DNA of 64,000 nucleotides, taken from NCBI RefSeq assembly GCF_003590095.1, contig NC_039494.1, positions 868,001 to 932,000 of the forward strand, read 5' to 3'. The DNA comes from Trichoplusia ni. Lineage: Eukaryota > Arthropoda > Insecta > Lepidoptera > Noctuidae. The notes under the pieces were generated by a model that had not been told where the DNA came from, made no database searches, and saw only the letters and a list, made by a program, of their open reading frames with translations. Within the stretch, counting starts at the first letter, position 1, and each line of letters begins with the position of its first letter. Position numbers and translations under genes: made by a program. Below are positions 47,518 to 60,733 of the stretch, piece after piece.

Positions 47518-48669
47518 CTGAAACAAGTATTTATCCGAATATAAATAAAGACGGAAAATCACTCCGGAAAATTTATATTCTAGTAAAGGTACGGATGTTA
47601 TTAACGGACAGTTGTAACTGTTGCACACAATGCTTATATGCACTGACTCTTCGAGTACTTATGTATTTTTAAGTGGTTTTCTCATCGGTTTGACGTCAAG
47701 TTTATGATGATTTAATGACATAATGTAATTAAATATTTTGAAGGTAAACTTAATTAACGTATCTGTATTGTTTGCCCTATCTCATTTGAACTCGATCGAA
47801 TTAATTAAACTGTTAGACTGTCATCTTTTAAACAGTTATATGTAAACTCTACTAAAACCAGTTAGTTATTCTCAAGAACATGATGATATAAAACTATACT
47901 CTTTTAAAACTAGCTTCCTCAGTCTTAATCTGCCAAAAACCGTTACATTTATTGACACACAAAAGAAGTCATAGATGATCTGAAAAGTAAACACAAGTTT
48001 TGAAATAATTTGATTATATAAAAAGCAATGACATACTTGCACGATTGGCGGAAATCGGTAAATGTATAATAGATTACAAATAAAACATTTGTAACTAACG
48101 ATGCTTTCGTAATAAACCTTTATGTCATTGACACAATACTTATTGCATGTACACCACACACGTATGGATGTTTTTCAGCAACGAGTATTTACTGAGGTCA
48201 GTACACCACTAGGAATGTTTCGTTGTACTCATAAGGCCGGCTTTCTTTACGGAACCTTCTTCCCGCAGAATATTAAACTGTTTATTTGCTGCATGAATTT
48301 GAGCAGCAATGAGGATAACGCAAGATCCCTATGAAAATCCTATAGAAAACAACTTTGGCTTAATTTACACTACCTTACTAATTAAATGATACACAGTTAG
48401 TCATTGCGTCCGGGAACTGTTTTTTTATACGATGAATATTACAAATAGTACTACGTCACGATATCCGTTATTGATTGAGACCAATATCGATAATTTTTTA
48501 ACCAATTATTAGGATGAATACTTATCAATATTGAAATTTTAAGGAAAAGGGAAATAAAGGCTGTTTTCTAATGAAATCGTCTCCCCCCCGTACATGCAGT
48601 TTCTGATGCGAAGAACAAAGGTTATATACACCTATGTATATATTCAGGTCTGTCGTGATAAGTTTAACT

Positions 48670-48885
48670 TACTAATCAAAGAGTTTGCTTGTTTGAACGC
48701 GCTAATCTCAGGAATTAATGGTTCAAATCGAAAAAAAAAATTGTGTTGAATAGACCATTCGTCGAGGTTAGTATTTAGGCTATACACCATCACGCTGCGA
48801 CTAAAGGAGCGAAGATACAATGGAAAATGTGGAAAAAAACTGGGCAGGTATAAATCATTACTACGAAGTCGCGGGCAACAGCTAG
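48670..48885 (+). mobile_element. Non-autonomous Helitron-like element (cgctaatctcagg family), copy B
   Basis: actaatcaaagagtttgctt, gaacgcgctaatctcagg, gaatagaccattcgtcgagg, accatcacgctgcgactaaa, gatacaatggaaaatgtgg and gaagtcgcgggcaacagCTAG/T. Shorter at the 5' end than the copy at 18095. Confidence 0.7.
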
Positions 48886-51800
48886 TGTAAGATAAAAAAG
48901 TACTCGGCTGCTACTGGTAAGGCTATAGTAGCCTTCAAAATAGCTCAGTGTATGCCGTTTATACCATTACACAGCCCTTCAAACAATTGAAGATTAATGA
49001 TTACCGAAAAAATCCTTGACTGTGCCTATACTTAGCAATAATTTATTTTTCTCAGCTCATAATGACGTGGCCACTGACTGTAAGGGTTATACATATAGAT
49101 GCTGCTAAGCGAACTGTGAGAGTTTTACGACTAAATAATGCGTTATCTCGTTCGTTATTGCCAAATTAAACACGAGACAAAAGATTTTTACAAGCTTTCA
49201 TTCGCTAAAATGCTATTCATACAGCACGAAACAAGAGTTATCAGTATTCATTAGATGTAAGTATGCCGAGCAATCTCTAAGAAAACGTGTGACACTAGAA
49301 TGGACGTATATTGGCGATTAAACGAGACACTCAAATTATTTAACTTTATTTCTTCTTTTATAATATGATTTGATTATAAAATTAAAATTTATATTCAAAA
49401 AGATTTGAGGATTAGATTGATCGTTGATGGGGAAAAGTCGAGTTGCACAATTTGAATTAGTGTTAAAGAACTTTTCTTTAACACTTTTTTTCTTTTTGCG
49501 AGCGGGAGAATGGTGACGTATCGGTAGAAACTTATTTTATCAAAACTGTCAAACAGGTCATAATGCAGATCTCATAGAGTCTTACTCAAGAGCTCGAAAA
49601 CTATTAAACTTGTATGTTCATGAAGATTTCAGATTAAATCAACTATTAGTCAACTTATATGTCGTAGTCTCTACGCTTGCCCACTTTCACACTACTTCAA
49701 GCTCTTTGAGATGCAAGCATTCAGCGAATTATTATCTTCACTTGCTTTATTACGTTTGCAACGCGCAATTAAAATTGTAAATTGGTACATCGACTGATGC
49801 TCTATAAACTAAAATAATAATAGAGATTTTCCATAGAATTTTGCAACGGTTGCTGTTACGGCTTGTTATATAAAGTCTTGTCAAGCTGAGGGAAGATCCA
49901 TGAAACCAGTACCTTACCTCAATTAGCTCTAATGACTAGAAATCTGAAATAGGTTCCAATGTCATGTACCTGCCTTGCTTACAATCAATTAAATAACTCG
50001 TATACGGCGTGGGCTAGTTCATTGTGCTAAACAATTACATCAGAGATCTCTAACAACGCGGCAAACAGTCACAATTAGAGTAGTTAGGTTGACAACTCGA
50101 TGGTGCCGGATTGAATTAGGCTCCCTTGGCACAGAAATGGAATTCAGTTTCTGACTTTACCGGAGTTTAAACCGACAACGAATTACTTAATTTTATTTAC
50201 TAACTTTTGGACACATTTACCAACTGCTCTTTGCATTTTGTATCATATTGTTTAGAGACTGTGTTTATATATTTAATAACAATATGTGTTAGTTAATTAA
50301 GGCATCTTGACCCACTTGTAAGTACATTGATCTAACTAATATTTAAAACGAAATATGAATAAGTATTAAAAATGAAAATAGCAGGCGGTTTTTCCCGACG
50401 GTATCGGTTTTAATAAATAACAATCATAATACATAAATAATGAATGCGACAGTTATTAGTCATTAATTTTCCGTGTTATATTTTTGCAGACGATAAGAAT
50501 TTGTATTGATACCTGTATCCAAGAATTGATTATAAAATTTAAAAATGAATCATCAGAATATTTTCGCCATATCTAAAAAGAACAGTGAAGATTCATAATC
50601 GAGGGCTTGTCAGTAATGTCAACCTTTATCAGGCCTTGAAGAATACTCGTCATAACAGATTTAGATATATCTGTGGATATGGGTATATGTGTCACACAAT
50701 TCCTATCACAACCTGACTCATCTAATCTTATGTAATGTAATAGGTTTATCATTTGATTTATAAACTTACGAATTACTTTGAAGTATTGAGTATTATTATG
50801 ATCGATGATCAATGTAGAACAAGATAATGTGTTTTATCGATAATTATTGTCCACATTACGAACTAGTTAAACTTAATAGTATAATAATAATACTTTAATT
50901 GATAGATGATGTGTTTGCGTCAGTCAACATATCTCTAGAAAAATAAACAATTAAATTTATATTAAGATTACCTAATTACCTACCTGAAGAGCGTTTTCTG
51001 TATTGTGGACAAATCTCGAATAAAATTTTAAAATTGCGTAATGACGCAAGTCGGTTCATCCACACTACCATTAACCACTATAAAAGGTAAACAATCTTGT
51101 TGTTTCTTTTTGTATTGAAACTCACTTTAAAAATAAAACGCGAACATTTAACCAAAGCACATATAACACTGTCTGAAATAAATTAGTACCTAGTTAAATG
51201 TTTGTTTGTATAAAAAGACACACCAAAATTAAGATTCCTATTTTAAGATTGTTTCACCTTTTATAGGTACCTAAATAAATTGAGTATATAGAACTTAATT
51301 TGGTAATATTCAGACATGTCTTAATAAAATCTGTTACACTCCAGTATCAGATAACACTACTTTTTTAACTCATGAGTTCTTTAATAGTATATTTGTTTTT
51401 TAGTAGACTGCTTTTTTATTTAAGTTTTCAAAAACCCTTCTGCTACTGTAAGCTAAACTATACACTAAATATTTTTGACTCTCTGATACGTTACTCATAA
51501 TAAAGAGCAGGAAACAAACCAACCTTGACTCTCAGTAACTTTTTAAAATTAATTCAAGTTATTTTTTGTTGTTGCCTAAAACTTTAATTGTGTTTCATGT
51601 TTGGGTTATAACTGTGTTTCACAATCAATTGCATTGGACTTTAATCTGTAGGATTGCTTAAATAAGTTTTTTTTGTGCAACGCTTAAAGTCCAATTATTA
51701 GATGTAAACATCTGTATTGCTTAATGGTACTTTAAACTAAATGATTTTAAGAATCTGTGGACAAATCAAATATGTCTAACTAATTGCCTACCTAAAAATT

Positions 51801-52961
51801 ATAATTATTGTTTATATTTTCACTAGGCCGTTAATGGTAATGTCCTAGCGAAAATGGTAAGGAATTATTAGTTTAGGTCGGCAACCAAAACTAAATTGGA
51901 AGGTTAGTAGAAGTTTAATATGAGGCAATTATTGGGACTATTTTAGCTTTAAGTAAACCATTTCCACCTTTTTTTTGTTGAATAAAATTTTAATTTAATT
52001 TGGGATCCATTCCTGAAACTTATTAAGACAATTTAAAATTCAAATTTTATGTGCCTATTAAGGAATTAGATTCAATATCCACTAAAACATAAAATTAGCA
52101 TGCAAACGTATAAATGAGGTAAAGAAACTTATTTTTAGTTTACCTTCATTAAATATTATGCCATATCTTTCAATACTTTAAAACCTGTCCTAATAAGCAT
52201 AAATTTTAAGTGTGTAAAATTATTTCTGGAGAATCTTAATATTTTACTTCAAATAGTTTTCTACTAAAATCTTCGATGATCAGGCTCAAATTCTCAGTCT
52301 ATACAAGTAAAGGAACTCCAGTAATAATATCCCCATCAATCAAAGATTAAAATTACGTCAAAAAGGTATTCACTAAGCAATTTCATTTTTAGTTACTATA
52401 GATGACAAGTTTAACAAATATATCCCATTAATAAAAAAAAATAAAAGTGTTTAATTAACATGTACAAATACTGATGCACCCCATTACTTGCATGTTTTGT
52501 AGAGTAGTTCATACTGTTTAATTCTGAAATCATGTTTTTAAAATAATTTAATGTACAGATAAACTTAGAGAAAGTACGTATTTCACGAACATAACTAATG
52601 ACAAAGTGTCATGTTTTAACGAAATCAGGCAAAATATTGTCATAATCTTGCTGCTAATTTTGATTAAACGTCTGTTGTTTTATTGGTACTCTACTCCGAA
52701 GACCGTTTAAAACTTGACCAGTGAGGCACTCACACTTGACATACTGACTAATTATTGTATGTTTGACACATTAACATAATTCACGCAGATTGATGCAGTT
52801 TAAATGTATTATTCCTTCAGTTCAAACTTTTTTTATTTTACATTTGATTAGTCAAACTTAATTTTAATCACTTTTTGACTTAAAATGAAGATAACTGGTT
52901 TAAGTTAACGGTGGGCGTGTACAAATTACAAATGTGTTAAAAATATCAAATCTTCACTTAC
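48886..52961. other. AT-rich non-coding, nothing recognised
   Basis: Includes a hairpin followed by a T-run at 49459-49491 and weak minus-strand donor-like sites near 49917 (GAG/GTAAGG) and 50987 (CAG/GTAGGT) without full exons. Confidence 0.45.
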
Positions 52962-53090
52962 CTCTAATATTTACAATATTATTCCCAAAGAGAGCGACGA
53001 AATCTTGAAACAATTAGGTAACAGATCTCGAACAAGAGGCAACAGTAAACAGTAATTGTAGGCACTGTCGGTTACTCATACACACAGCTT
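52962..53090 (-). other. Weak leader-exon candidate with strong donor
   Basis: The minus-strand donor GAG/GTAAGT follows 52962 and the 114 nt before it contain no ATG. No acceptor or promoter on the minus strand is clear; a TATAAAAATA motif at 53111-53120 is on the plus strand. Right boundary is a guess. Confidence 0.2.
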
Positions 53091-56000
53091 CAATCTACTC
53101 AGTAATAGGTTATAAAAATAGCTGACGCCAAAGTTAGTCTTCAATGTGTTATTTTATTGATAGTATATTATGTAATTAACTTCATCCTTATAAATAAAAA
53201 CAATAGAAGGCAAACTTAATTATGAAACTAAACAAATTAAAAATAATACATAATTTAAGTATGTACAATCCAACCCACTCGGCACCACCCTCGTAGTGAC
53301 GCGATGGAATAAGGAAGAAGTTGGAGCATAGTACTTTTTGGAGTAGTCGATTACTAACAGTGTTCAGATGAATTGGGGTGTACATCACTATTCGTCATGT
53401 GAGAGGAGTTTTGCAATACGACGAAATTCTTTGAACCATAGTCGATATTTGAAAACATTATTAAATTTTCAACTTTCATAATTAAACCATTTTTATTTGA
53501 GTTTGATTTGCTCGTTTACTTTTAGTCTTGGATCAGTATTCATAGTTTTGTAATTTCGTCTTATTAAAAGGATACTGATAGTTTACCGAATTTTACTTTC
53601 TTTAATTTATTAATGTATTATTAATGAAAAAGTTTTACGACAAACAAGCTGTCATTTTTAAATTGAAATTTTAACTGGGTCAAATTTCTATAACTTTTAG
53701 CGCGGTGAACATGAAGCATCGACGCATTCGTCGCGGTCATCACGATGCGCAACAGTCAGTTACAAACAACCCTGAATTTACCCTGATTCACTCAACTTAT
53801 AACGAATACTATGAACTAGTAAGTCTTACTAGTTCATTAGTCACTCAAAGAAATGTACAAAATATACAAAACATTTGTTTATTATGTAATAATTAGCGTA
53901 GCGTTTTTTGAAATTCCCCCTACCTGACCGATTCCAATTTTGTGATTTGTTTCATGTTCACCGTCATTCTTAAGTTTATTTTGAATTTTAACTTTGCTGC
54001 CATCTATTATCAAATAGTAAAGACTTTTTGTTGCCTACTGAGCAATTAATGCAGAAAGTCTGTCACAAGATGGCATTAGTACCTACTTAATTGATAGTGT
54101 TTCTACTCCCCAATAGATGTCTCTACTGCTTCAAATGCTAGGATGAAGCACATGTGTCAAACAACAGGGCCCCGAATCCCGATTCTGCTTGTGATTCTGC
54201 TATTTACAATGGGCGATGAATGAATGGCATTTGGATTATATTGGAAACTATGTATTGACGCCCCGTAGGTACTCAGTGAACTTGTTTCTTTGCGTCTGGG
54301 GGTTGGTTGGATGTAACGTGTTGAGTTGAAGAATAATAACTCATAATTACATGGCATTTCAAAATTGAGAAAAATTATCTACGTTCCAGTTTAACAAGTT
54401 GACTTGATTATCAATACTTAAGCTCTCTTAATAAGTAGATATAAACTAGGTAAACTGGAATGGTAAAAAAATATTTTCTATTGTATTTGATGCTATACTC
54501 ATAATATAAAACGTTTATTTAAATGTCGGGTCGTTCCAGTCCGGCCACAGTGCGGTTAAGACGACAATTTAAATCTGTTTAAAATAGTTCCATTTTGGGT
54601 GGCAACGAATATAGCGTATTTAGGTTAAGACTAGTGACTAAGTATTTCTTTATATTAGATATTATTAAAATAAGCGAAGTACCTACTTTTATGCTAATAC
54701 TTATAAGGGCAGGTAGCATGGTACATTAAATTTAATGGCTATCATAAATGTTATATGATTTTAATAATATAAGCAAACGGGAATAAACATATACGACAAT
54801 TTAAATGAATAAGAAAATACGGAGATATCTTTTAATAATGGGTAATCAGTGTAAGATTTCACAATGTCTTCGAATCTGAGTTTGATTCGGCACGTATTTA
54901 TTTACGAACGTGAACCGTACAGATTTACTTATATACCTATATAAGTTCATGCCTTATCATATAATGTGATAAGAAATTTGATAAGGTTCTTAGATAAAAC
55001 AATAACGTCTAATGATATTTAGCAACACTTTCTCAGGATGTAGTAAGTTAATAGTCTGTCGTCATTTCAGACATATTATTTGTGTAGCATATTTTATGAC
55101 CACTTCATTTAAACATTATGATCACAATCAACAAGTGCCATAACCTTAGCCAGTTGTTTATTTAGGTATTACTAAATTTGGAAGCATACAATATAACATA
55201 AAGCTTATATTTTTTAAATGTTGCTCGTCTGTATTATTGTACTCTTTTATTGCATTTTGGTATGCTCAGCCATAAGAATCGACTATTGACATATTAAAAA
55301 AAACACAAGACTGTAAAACGCATCAAGTTAGTTTCGGGTTAGGAAACAAAATAATGTAGATAATATTGTAGACTGTTCATACCTAAAAACATGATTAAGA
55401 CAGCACGAATACATGTTAAGTTAGCTGTAGCCATTATATAGACAAATAATCGACGCTTAACTTCAATTCAGAAAAGCCTTATAACCTTGACTGTACTCGA
55501 CGAATCTTTCGGGTCAAGATTAAAAATAATAAGCTTCATACAAAAAGTTGCTTCTGCTCATATAGGCATTATTATGTCATATTGGTACGGAAGTAAATAA
55601 TACTAAAAATAATATAAACGTATTGAACCGTTTAAAATATATTTTATACAATAACTCAGTGTTATTTGCATTAAAAAAACAATTTTTATTTAAGTATTTT
55701 CCCGAGATAAATATGGTTTATACGACGACCTTTTGATTTATTATTAGAATATTTAGTTTCATGCAGGAAAATTAGTAGGCCGCGGGTGATCATCAAATAC
55801 ATAATGATGATCGACAAATTACATTATGGGTTAACCTTGAAAGCGCCACAGACAGATGTTATTGAAAATTTTGATGACCTATGAACTTAGCTTGAACTCT
55901 GTAGCATTGAATCCGCCGAATCCACTGAATAAATTTCATTTTCAATGTTCAATCTTTGTCTATATGAAAGAGGATTTTACCCGGCAGTTGTTATATTGCA

Positions 56001-57013
56001 AGTAACATTATGAGAGAACAGATATAGTAGACGTGATAGTAAAACCTGAAAAAATAAAATCCCTCGCGAAAGTTAATATTTCAAACCCACAACAGTAACT
56101 TTTGAATGGCTTGGCCGATGTTTATCGAACGTGTCTAAGCTCAAATAGAACTGAAAAGCACTAGCACTGTGCAGAGAATTTAATTAATATATTCCTAGTT
56201 CTGTAAATCCCGTTCTGGTACGTGAAAAATATAGGCGTTTCTCATTATGTATGGCGAATTAGATAGCCAAGATTTAACGAGTCGCACCTCAAGTTTATGA
56301 GTAGGCTTGTTACTCCATAAGTAGTGTTATTTGCACAGAATAAAGCTTCGTGTTTGGTCAAATGACGCGATTTTACTAAAATTGTGTTATGTGTCTAATA
56401 GAAATACAAATATAGGTAAGTATATAACTACATTCGCTATGCGAAAAAAAACATTTTAGCACGAAATGTAAAGGCGTTATTTGTTAGTGATGGCACATCT
56501 GGCGAATTCTTTAAAGGATGTACATACAGCGTAGCCATAATTTTATGATTGCAATTAACGTCCTCCTAGACCAATTATTTACAATCTTTAACGTCGATAG
56601 AAAAGAATAGAATGTATGGATATGGCAGGTCAGTCACATGACTTCTCGAAACCAGACTTTGATTCCCATAGCTTTGAGAGATTTTGTTTAACTTTAACTA
56701 GATTGAACACGGCTAGGGCCACTGTATCCAAAGAGGTTTACTAACGTCAAAGTAAGATTATTGCAGTTGCAGAAGTAAGACTTACTACGCCGCCGCACCG
56801 TGTACTTCTGAGCACCACCTCGCTTATAGAGCTGCAAAAACCTTGCTTTAAGAGGTAGTTTTAATTGTTGAAACCTGGACCTCTAAATATTGCACATATT
56901 TTTACGGACGCCTTTTTTGTATCCTAGAGAGCATTGAAACCGAACCCTAAATACATGGTAGTTTATGGAGAAGTAGGAATAATACAAGTAACAGGTGCTT
57001 ACAACGTCATGTC
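53091..57013. other. AT-rich non-coding, nothing recognised
   Basis: A plus-strand TATAAAAATA at 53111-53120 is followed 25 nt later by an initiator-like ttagtc, but no coding exon follows. A GC-richer 56790-56850 piece is unidentified. Confidence 0.4.
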
Positions 57014-57025
57014 ATGGGCTTTACC

Positions 57026-57303
57026 TTTTTTTTTTTTTTTTTTTTTCCGGGTTGAAACGCTAATGTCTTCAACCCACGTCGAGGGCACGGCGTGGGGATC
57101 TGCTTTAGCCAGAGTCACGGGATCGCTCGCGCATACTCTGCGCGACTCTGGCTGGCTCTAGTCCTTTGGACTCCTTCTCAAGGGATGGGTGTAAAAAGCC
57201 CACCCCTCACTCCTCATAAAAACGGGTGCGCAGGACGACGCGCCCGTCTCCTTCTTGGCCTGCTGGCTGATCGAGTGTCAGGGTGCCCTCCCTGCCACCC
57301 GAA
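57026..57303 (-). mobile_element. 5'-truncated LINE 3' end with poly(A) and target-site duplication
   Basis: Minus-strand insertion: 21 A (plus T run 57026-57046) forms the 3' end, and the GC-rich body reads back to 57303. It is bracketed by direct repeats atgggctttacc (57014-57025) and atgggctttccc (57304-57315), 11 of 12 identical, the hallmark of target-primed reverse transcription. The body resembles R1/Jockey-type 3' UTRs of Lepidoptera. Open frames across it are non-genic. Confidence 0.75.
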
Positions 57304-57315
57304 ATGGGCTTTCCC

Positions 57316-58130
57316 TTGCATTAATTTAGATATAATATATTGTTATTTGAGACCGGGTACCTACGCACTAAGCTGTCGCATTAACTTAATAAAAATAATG
57401 GTAAAAACCCAGTTTAAAGTTTAGTTAAATCCTTTTTTTCATGGTAACAAGGTTTAGGCGTAACTTTGGATTAAATTTGACCTTCACTTTGAGTGTAGCA
57501 AATAAATACTGAAGACTGTTTATTCACCTACATAAAGTGTCAAGACTAGATGTTTCTATCACGTCTGTGGAGGCAAGTTTCCTCGCATGGCTCTTTATAG
57601 ATTTTCCTAGATATTAACCTACCTAGGTATGACGTATAATTTTATACCTTTAGTGTATTAACCTTAGTGTAATGACATTATCCACGTGCCGATCCGAGTC
57701 CAAAGTCTCACGTTGTGATACACACCTAAATAATGAATAATGAATTGCAAATCCCAATAAAATTACACAATTTCACTGAATATTAAAAACGTTAATAGTA
57801 TTATTCATAAACAACATTCAAATTGAAAGAATGTGGGGAAGGACGTTTAAATATGAACTTGATCCACTTTTTACACCTTGTGATAGTGAACTTGCCACCT
57901 ATAACTCACTTGAAGTTTTGTTTGATCGTCATCATGAAATTAAGTAGGTACTGCGTGCAAATGTACAACTGAGCTATTAAATCTTAATTGATCTCATATA
58001 TAATTGATTAGTATTTTTTATTGCTTACATTACCGTTTACGTAATAACGAGTATTATATTGCACAATAAATGCTTTAATCAAACGAATTAGGAATAGGTT
58101 GTAAATAAATAAATGTTACAACTTGTTTAA
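57316..58130. other. Non-coding, nothing recognised
   Basis: AT-rich spacer between two repeats. Confidence 0.45.
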
Positions 58131-58410
58131 GGTTCCATACCTGAGCTACCTAGCTGAGGCTTCGCTGTCTGTCCGTCCAGTTGAATATTTCACATATGGT
58201 GTATTTCTGTCGCCGCTATAACAATAAATAAATAAAACATAAACATAGATGTTAATCAACGGTGGTTATGTATCATAAATTTGTAGGTAGGTGACAAATA
58301 AATTTGAGGCGCCCAAAACTTAATGTGTGCTCCAACCAATTTGTTTTTTTTCAGCCTATTTGTACGGAAAACTTACAGTCGAGTTCGACTCACACTTAAC
58401 TGATTTTTGT
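58131..58410 (+). repeat. Lepidopteran interspersed repeat ('gtccgtc...' family), copy 2
   Basis: ggttccatacctgagctacc, ctgtctgtccgtccagttg, tatttctgtcgccgctataa, cagcctatttgtacggaaaa and tcgagttcgactcacactta: same order as the copy at 10612, more complete at the 3' end. Confidence 0.65.
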
Positions 58411-59639
58411 ATAACACCTTTAGTTCGTATTGGGACGTCGATGCGACGACGCATAAGGTAGGACTCTCAGACGAAAACATCGGAACAGATGATATTTTTC
58501 AGTCATATTGTCGTTGCTGACGCCGAGACGCCACTGTATTTCGCTCTCACGCTTCTAAAACTGCAATAGCATAAATTTATGCTCTAGCTGTAGCAGCTGA
58601 GTACCGTCAGATATACATAAAAATACCGTATTCATGAAAATACCGATGAAACCTTCCAACGCAGGGGGGTCTGGAATCTTGTCCAGAACCTTAGGATCAC
58701 GGGATCGGTAGGACGCCCCTTCCACCCTGTATATTGTAAACAGTAACTTATACACCAAATATTTTGACGTTACCCTTTCAAAAAAAGGTAAAGAAACTCG
58801 TAGAAACTAAACCATTGTATTTTTAGTCAGTAGTTATAAGTTATTGAGTTATTAATATGTACTGACTCACTGTAATGACGTGTGTCTACCATAAAAGTTG
58901 TTTATATGTTTGTACTCATTATCACATTGTATGTCGCTGTAAATCTCGGCGATTAGCTTTTGTGCATAATAACTGTTATTATGCAATATTTCATGCCATA
59001 GTGGCCATCTTACGCGTTTAATATAACAGCTTACTCATTTAATTATCGTTTTACGTATAATTTGAGTACCTATTTATAAGCTCTTCTTCTTAAATAGATC
59101 CGCCATCAGAATTTAACCGAAACCGTTGTTACACACATATGACATACAATGAACTATTTTTTTATTTCTTCTGTTTTTGTTACTTACCTACATACTTGTT
59201 TGTTTATAAAGTAAGGGAATGAGTGAAGCCTCCAACCATAGGCGTTTCTGTGCCAAATGGAGACTCGTCGATATGCAAGATATGAAATGAACTTATTCTC
59301 TTTCATTTTTTTTTGGTTTTAAGAGATTCTATGTATATTTATACAATACATATATATAAATTCAAAAGGTTTTTTAAACCATTCTCAAATAAAATAGTTG
59401 ATTTGAATCTAGAACTGCTTGGAACTCGTTACGGAATGACGTTGCATTTTTAATAGAATATAGGCAAGGCGTGGGCTTTTATTGATATGGACTGTTTATC
59501 TACCTGCTTTATGGTCTCTAACATGTAGCTATACAGTTAAGCACTTAGTTCTTACCTATAATGCCCTATACATGGATTTTCCTCCGGAGCGTGGGTGTTG
59601 AACAAAGGCACTCACCTATTTTTCAATTGGTCGGCAGGA
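58411..59639. other. Non-coding; GC-richer unidentified repeat-like piece
   Basis: 58430-58740 holds gacgccgagacgcc and ccaacgcaggggggtctgg, likely part of a degraded transposon; the class is not clear. The rest is AT-rich. Confidence 0.35.
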
Positions 59640-59850
59640 ATGCAGTTCTTTTTGTTTTTAAAAACAAAAACGACTCATTAAGGAATTTAATGCTCGTATC
59701 GAAGGGGTTTCACAAATATTCAATTTACAACAACAGCGCACAGACGCAGAAAACAAACATTCTCACACAGCTGCTTGTCCTACACGGGGATCGAACTCGT
59801 CGCGCACGGTGTGTTTGGCGTGGTGGTTTGTTATCACCACAATGACATCG
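59640..59850 (-). repeat. tRNA-related SINE-like repeat
   Basis: On the minus strand a B-box-like GAGTTCGATCCCC (59798-59786) is followed by gtgtaggacaagc and an atgtttgttt body, the layout of lepidopteran SINEs (compare 8281-8439, plus). A perfect 22-bp palindrome tttttgtttttaaaaacaaa... lies at 59649-59670. Confidence 0.5.
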
Positions 59851-60047
59851 CTTTCTACATTATATAATAATTAAAATAGGCACCTGTATTGAATCACCTT
59901 TCCAATAATAAAAACAAAGCAACGTGTAAATAACAATCATTAGCAAGAGTCGTAATTAAAAGATCGTGCACATAATTTAATTAATCCTTTAACATATTTT
60001 GTTTTATTCTATTAACTTATTTATCTAAATACCTAAGAAAATAGTTT

Positions 60048-60103
60048 TCACGATTCATATAATTTGTTCTAGCCGCGGCTAGAACAAATTATATGAATCG
60101 TGA
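60048..60103. repeat. Perfect 56-bp palindrome without spacer
   Basis: The half 60048-60075 (tcacgattcatataattt...ctagccg) is followed at once by its exact reverse complement 60076-60103. The centre is gccg/cggc with a CCGCGG site. The match stops abruptly on both sides. Neither half has a recognised family. Confidence 0.95.
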
Positions 60104-60169
60104 TGTTATGAGGCATATATGCTCATAAAGAAATATCTTTTATTCAAACTTGTCATTAATATTTTATAA

Positions 60170-60371
60170 CTAGCTTTTCGCCCGCGTCGAGGTCGGTTAT
60201 ATCGCGTTTCCAAGAGAACTCTTCATAAGTCCGGGAAAAAACTATCCTATGTTCTTTCTCAAGGTCTACTCTATATCTGTACCAAATTTCATCAAAATCA
60301 GTTCAATGGTTTAGACGTGAAAGCGTAACAGACAGACAGAGTTACTTTCACATTTATAATATTAGTAAGGA
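60170..60371 (-). mobile_element. Non-autonomous Helitron-like element, Lep1-type, copy B
   Basis: Reverse-orientation relative of 27729-27933: minus strand A/TCCTTACTAATATTATAAAT at 60371, repeated gtctgt units, aaccattgaactgattttga, gcgcgatataaccgacc-like text, cgacgcgggcgaaaagCTAG/T at 60170. Confidence 0.75.
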
Positions 60372-60640
60372 TAGTAAGGATTGTTATTAGCAAGTGAGTA
60401 AGTGCCGGTTCCCCTAGGGAAGTTACATTTCTACAAATGTTTTAGAAAACGCTCAAATGTATGGAAATATTTCGATTCGGTAAGTCGTGTGATTTTGACC
60501 TTTCACTTCCATTAACTCAAGTGTTCAACACACGATAAACTTTGTCGAAATGTTTCTATTGGGGTTTGATCAAAAATTTGAAGAGAAATAGACAATATAT
60601 GATAATGTTTTAACAATAGAAAACTACTTCATATAAAAAA
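60372..60640. other. Non-coding, nothing recognised
   Basis: AT-rich; begins with a short duplication (agtaaggatagtaagga) beside the Helitron. Confidence 0.45.
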
Positions 60641-60733
60641 AGTACTGAGCTAAACTTTATGGGGCCAAATGACCCAAAGTTCAGAAGTAACAAACATAAA
60701 AAAAACAGACGAGTTGAAAACTGGCACCTTTTC
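60641..60733 (+). repeat. Retroelement-tail repeat, copy 2
   Basis: tactgagctaaactttatgg, ggccaaatgaccc and aagtaacaaacataaaaaaa, followed by gagttgaaaactggcacctttt. Related to 18922-19101. Confidence 0.45.

Noticed and set aside
53111..53136. TATAAAAATA with initiator-like ttagtc on the plus strand
   Set aside because: Well spaced, but AT-rich DNA makes such pairs common and no exon follows.
56934..57424. Frames of 75 and 110 codons
   Set aside because: Cross a poly(T) run and a truncated LINE in antisense; not genes.
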